DNA of 14,616 nucleotides. Origin: Parvularcula sp039198765. Its GTDB lineage: Bacteria; Pseudomonadota; Alphaproteobacteria; Caulobacterales; Parvularculaceae. This document shows, piece after piece, positions 12,748 to 14,616 of this stretch (position 1 is the stretch's first letter; each line of letters starts with the position of its first letter). The notes under the pieces were generated by a model that did not search any database, had not been told where the DNA came from, and saw nothing but the letters and a program-made list of their open reading frames with translations. The position numbers and the translations under genes were made by a program. The DNA lies in NCBI GenBank assembly GCA_039198765.1, contig JBCCTF010000098.1, forward strand, positions 1 to 14,616, given 5' to 3'.

Positions 12748-13851
12748 ATGCTGGACAAGGACTTCGCCCCACACGTCCAACATGGCAGGCCGATTTTGAC
12801 CCAAAGGTTCACCCCGCAAGCCAGCGTATTCTTGGCGACACTGGCGCTTGTCGCCACCGCCTTCTTCGCTGGCTCAGAAGCGCGGGCAGAATACAGTTTC
12901 TGCAACAAAACGAGCTTTGCGCTGTCTGCGGCTTTGGGCTTCACCGATGACAACCAGCTGCTCACCCGCGGCTGGTGGCGCCTGCGCCCCGGGGAATGCA
13001 AGCGCGTCATCAGCAACGAACTGACGCCAGGCCGCTACTTCGCTTATGCCGAGGCGATCCCCGGTCACCAGGGCGAGCTGAAGACCTGGTCCGGCGACAC
13101 GCCGTTGTGTGTGCAAAACGACAGCCTCTTCACCCTGCGCGACCAGTCGGTCTGCGCCGACGCCCCGCAGCAGCAGCGGAACTTTATGGCGGTCGACGTC
13201 ACCACCGAGGATGGAACCAGCCAAACCACAGAGTTCGTCGAAGAGAGCAACTACACGAGCTACCAAGCGCAAGTGGCGGGCGTGCAGCGTCTCCTCTCCG
13301 ACGTAGGCTTTGAGATTGGGAAAATCGACGGCGCATTGGGCGCGACGACCAAGTCAGCGCTGCGCCAGTACCGCCGGACCCGCGGGCTTGGCCAAGACGG
13401 TGTGGTCGATAACGACGTGATCGACGCGCTGATCGCCGAAGCCAACGACGAAGACGCGAAGCTCGGCTTCTTCTTCTGCAACGAAACCCTGCTCCCCGTC
13501 TGGGCAGCGTTCGCTCAGCCTACGGATGATGCGGAAGGCTACCACTCCTCAGGCTGGTGGCGGCTGGAGAGCGGATCGTGTGCGAAGGTGCGCCGCGGTG
13601 CCCTGGGGTCCGATCCGTACTACGTCTACGGCATCATGCAGGCTGAAGATCAAGAAGTGACCCTGGCGGGCGGCGATACGCCGTTCTGCGTCACCTCCGT
13701 CCAATTCGACGCGCGCTCTGACATCGCGTGCAAAGAGAGTGGGTACGACAGTGCCAATTTCCGCCGGATCGACACCGGTGGGGAGAAGGCCTGGACGTTT
13801 GAGTTCCGTGCTGAGCAATTCAACGCAGATCTCGTGGCCCCGGCGCAGTGA
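12748..13851 (+). CDS. exported DUF1036 / peptidoglycan-binding / DUF1036 protein
   Basis: The product is 367 residues from ATG 12748; a TTG at 12796 (residue 17) would give a more typical signal peptide and is a serious alternative, neither having a good ribosome site. The hydrophobic stretch 26-42 and EARA cleavage near 47 indicate export. Domain order: DUF1036 copy one (about 49-152), beginning YSFCNKTSFALSAALGF and including GWWRLRPGEC; a peptidoglycan-binding type 1 domain (about 171-228, VQRLLSDVGFEIGKIDGALGATTKSALRQYRR); DUF1036 copy two (about 241-341), beginning FFFCNETLLPVWAAF and including GWWRLESGSC. Each DUF1036 copy keeps four cysteines (52, 84, 121, 136 and 244, 278, 314, 328), probably two disulphides each. 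DUF1036 function is unknown; cell-wall attachment is inferred. The stop overlaps the next start (GTGA). Confidence 0.88.
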   Translation: MLDKDFAPHVQHGRPILTQRFTPQASVFLATLALVATAFFAGSEARAEYSFCNKTSFALSAALGFTDDNQLLTRGWWRLRPGECKRVISNELTPGRYFAYAEAIPGHQGELKTWSGDTPLCVQNDSLFTLRDQSVCADAPQQQRNFMAVDVTTEDGTSQTTEFVEESNYTSYQAQVAGVQRLLSDVGFEIGKIDGALGATTKSALRQYRRTRGLGQDGVVDNDVIDALIAEANDEDAKLGFFFCNETLLPVWAAFAQPTDDAEGYHSSGWWRLESGSCAKVRRGALGSDPYYVYGIMQAEDQEVTLAGGDTPFCVTSVQFDARSDIACKESGYDSANFRRIDTGGEKAWTFEFRAEQFNADLVAPAQ

Positions 13852-14570
13852 CGACAGACACACCGAAGACATTCGATGCGGTAGAGAACTGGGTCTTCGA
13901 CCTGGACAACACGCTGTACCCAGCGGGCTGTAACCTCTTTGCACAGATTGATGAGCGCATGTCGCTCTATATTGAGCATCGATTCAACGTGGACCGCCCC
14001 GAGGCGAGGCGCCTGCAAAAAGGGCTTTATGTCGAACACGGAACAACCCTTGCGGGGTTGATGAACGTCTACGATGTCGATCCCCATGACTTCATGGCCT
14101 ACGTCCACGACATCGACGTCTCGGCGCTGACCATTGATCCGCGCCTGAAGACCGCCATCGACGCGCTGCCTGGCAAAAAGTTCGTACACACCAACGGCAG
14201 CCTTCTGCATGCAGAGAATGTGCTCGGCGCCCTCGGCCTTGAGAACAGCATGGACGATATCTTCGATGTGGAGATGGGCGCGTGGGTGCCAAAACCTCAT
14301 GCCTCCAACTACGAACGCTTCAAAAGCCGTACAGGGATCAATCCCAATCAGGCAGCCATGTTCGAAGACATGGTCGTGAACCTAGAAGTCCCCCATACCA
14401 TGGGTATGCGGACCGTTTTGATCACCTCCGATGCGGAGTGGATCGCCGATGAACCCGAAGAAAAACGCCCCGGCGCCGGGCACGAGGACGCCGAGCACGT
14501 CCACCACGTGACCAGCGACCTGACCGCCTTCCTCGAAGGTCTGGGCAACAGAAAGAAGAGTGTGGCATGA
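13848..14570 (+). CDS. pyrimidine 5'-nucleotidase, HAD family
   Basis: The product is 240 residues. The HAD catalytic set is present: motif I DLDNTLYP (Asp18 nucleophile, Asp20), motif II HTNG (around 118), the motif III lysine in WVPKPHASNY, and the motif IV acidic pair in MFEDMVVNLEVPH. The cap region CNLFAQIDERMSLYIEHRF...LQKGLYVEHGTTLAGLM matches the SDT1/PynA-like pyrimidine nucleotidases, which dephosphorylate UMP/CMP or related nucleotides. GTG start, overlapping the TGA of the upstream gene by GTGA; the downstream gene starts in the stop (ATGA). In Alphaproteobacteria this family is often beside dapD. The C-terminal tail (PEEKRPGAGHEDAEHVHH) looks variable. The exact substrate is not shown by sequence. 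Confidence 0.93.
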   Translation: MTTDTPKTFDAVENWVFDLDNTLYPAGCNLFAQIDERMSLYIEHRFNVDRPEARRLQKGLYVEHGTTLAGLMNVYDVDPHDFMAYVHDIDVSALTIDPRLKTAIDALPGKKFVHTNGSLLHAENVLGALGLENSMDDIFDVEMGAWVPKPHASNYERFKSRTGINPNQAAMFEDMVVNLEVPHTMGMRTVLITSDAEWIADEPEEKRPGAGHEDAEHVHHVTSDLTAFLEGLGNRKKSVA

Positions 14571-14616
14571 ACCACGAACAAGCCGAAAACCTGATCAACG
14601 ACGCCTACGACAGCGG
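14567..14616 (+). CDS. start of a gene, possibly dapD (tetrahydrodipicolinate N-succinyltransferase), cut by window end
   Basis: Only 16 codons are visible: MNHEQAENLINDAYDS. The ATG overlaps the TGA of the nucleotidase gene (ATGA), so the start is well supported. The acidic amphipathic N-terminal helix resembles the N-terminus of DapD, and dapD commonly follows this nucleotidase in Alphaproteobacteria. Too little sequence is present to decide, hence no symbol. DapD would act in lysine/diaminopimelate synthesis. Confidence 0.6.
   Translation, partial: MNHEQAENLINDAYDS

Noticed and set aside
12677..12772. An N-terminal extension of phhB to 12772.
   Set aside because: The family starts close to the ATG at 12676; the extra residues do not resemble the family and the extension would overlap the divergent gene.
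13650..14300. A 216-codon minus-strand frame opposite the DUF1036 and nucleotidase genes.
   Set aside because: It spans two real genes with recognisable domains and shows no family pattern itself.

Overview
The window looks like chromosomal DNA from an alphaproteobacterium. The evidence is a ChvI/ChvG-type two-component system joined to a short HPr kinase, an EIIA of the mannose type and HPr; a dnaX-ybaB-recR cluster whose DnaX has lost the zinc-binding cysteines, as in other Alphaproteobacteria; a high GC content with GC-rich third positions; and several GTG/TTG starts that overlap the preceding stop codon. I cannot name the genus. A marine or aquatic Rhodobacterales-, Hyphomonadaceae- or Parvularculaceae-like lineage would fit, but that is inference.

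Layout, left to right. 1-855 (+) is the 3' part of ahcY. 862-1236 (-) is a small exported protein. 1348-1878 (+) is an RlpA-like double-psi beta-barrel protein. 1875-4429 (-) is the replication/repair cluster dnaX, ybaB/ebfC, recR. 4575-4856 (+) is a small conserved protein of unknown function. 5046-6200 (+) is an exported protein made of three diverged copies of an unnamed module, ending in a strong terminator. 6254-6882 (-) is a membrane-protein/XRE-regulator pair with a palindrome in its leader. 7006-10921 (-) is one long operon, chvI-chvG-hprK-EIIA(Man)-HPr-ACT, in which every junction from chvG onward except hprK/EIIA is a stop/start overlap, usually with GTG or TTG starts. 11177-12112 (+) is an OxyR-like LysR regulator transcribed divergently from chvI, followed by a structured 270-base intergenic region with a strong terminator and perhaps a small RNA. 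12383-12676 (-) is phhB. 12748-14616 (+) is a DUF1036/peptidoglycan-binding exported protein, a pyrimidine 5'-nucleotidase of the HAD family and the first codons of a gene that may be dapD, all overlapping.

How the parts work together. The chvI-to-HPr operon couples an envelope/acid-sensing type two-component system to an incomplete, regulatory phosphotransferase system: no sugar permease is present, so HPr and EIIA probably signal nutrient state. The replication block makes the clamp-loader subunit together with recombination mediator RecR. Several envelope proteins (RlpA-like, DUF1036/PGB, triple-repeat exported protein, small exported protein) are scattered among them.

Points most worth following up: the OxyR-like protein has His at the place of the peroxidatic cysteine while keeping the resolving one; the triple-module exported protein; the DUF1036-PGB-DUF1036 architecture; the XRE/membrane-protein pair with a 7-5-7 operator candidate; two separate palindromes in the chvI/oxyR-like divergent region; and a possible small RNA at about 12186-12375. 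No intergenic stretch exceeds 300 bases, and I saw no tRNA, rRNA, CRISPR array, insertion sequence or attachment site.
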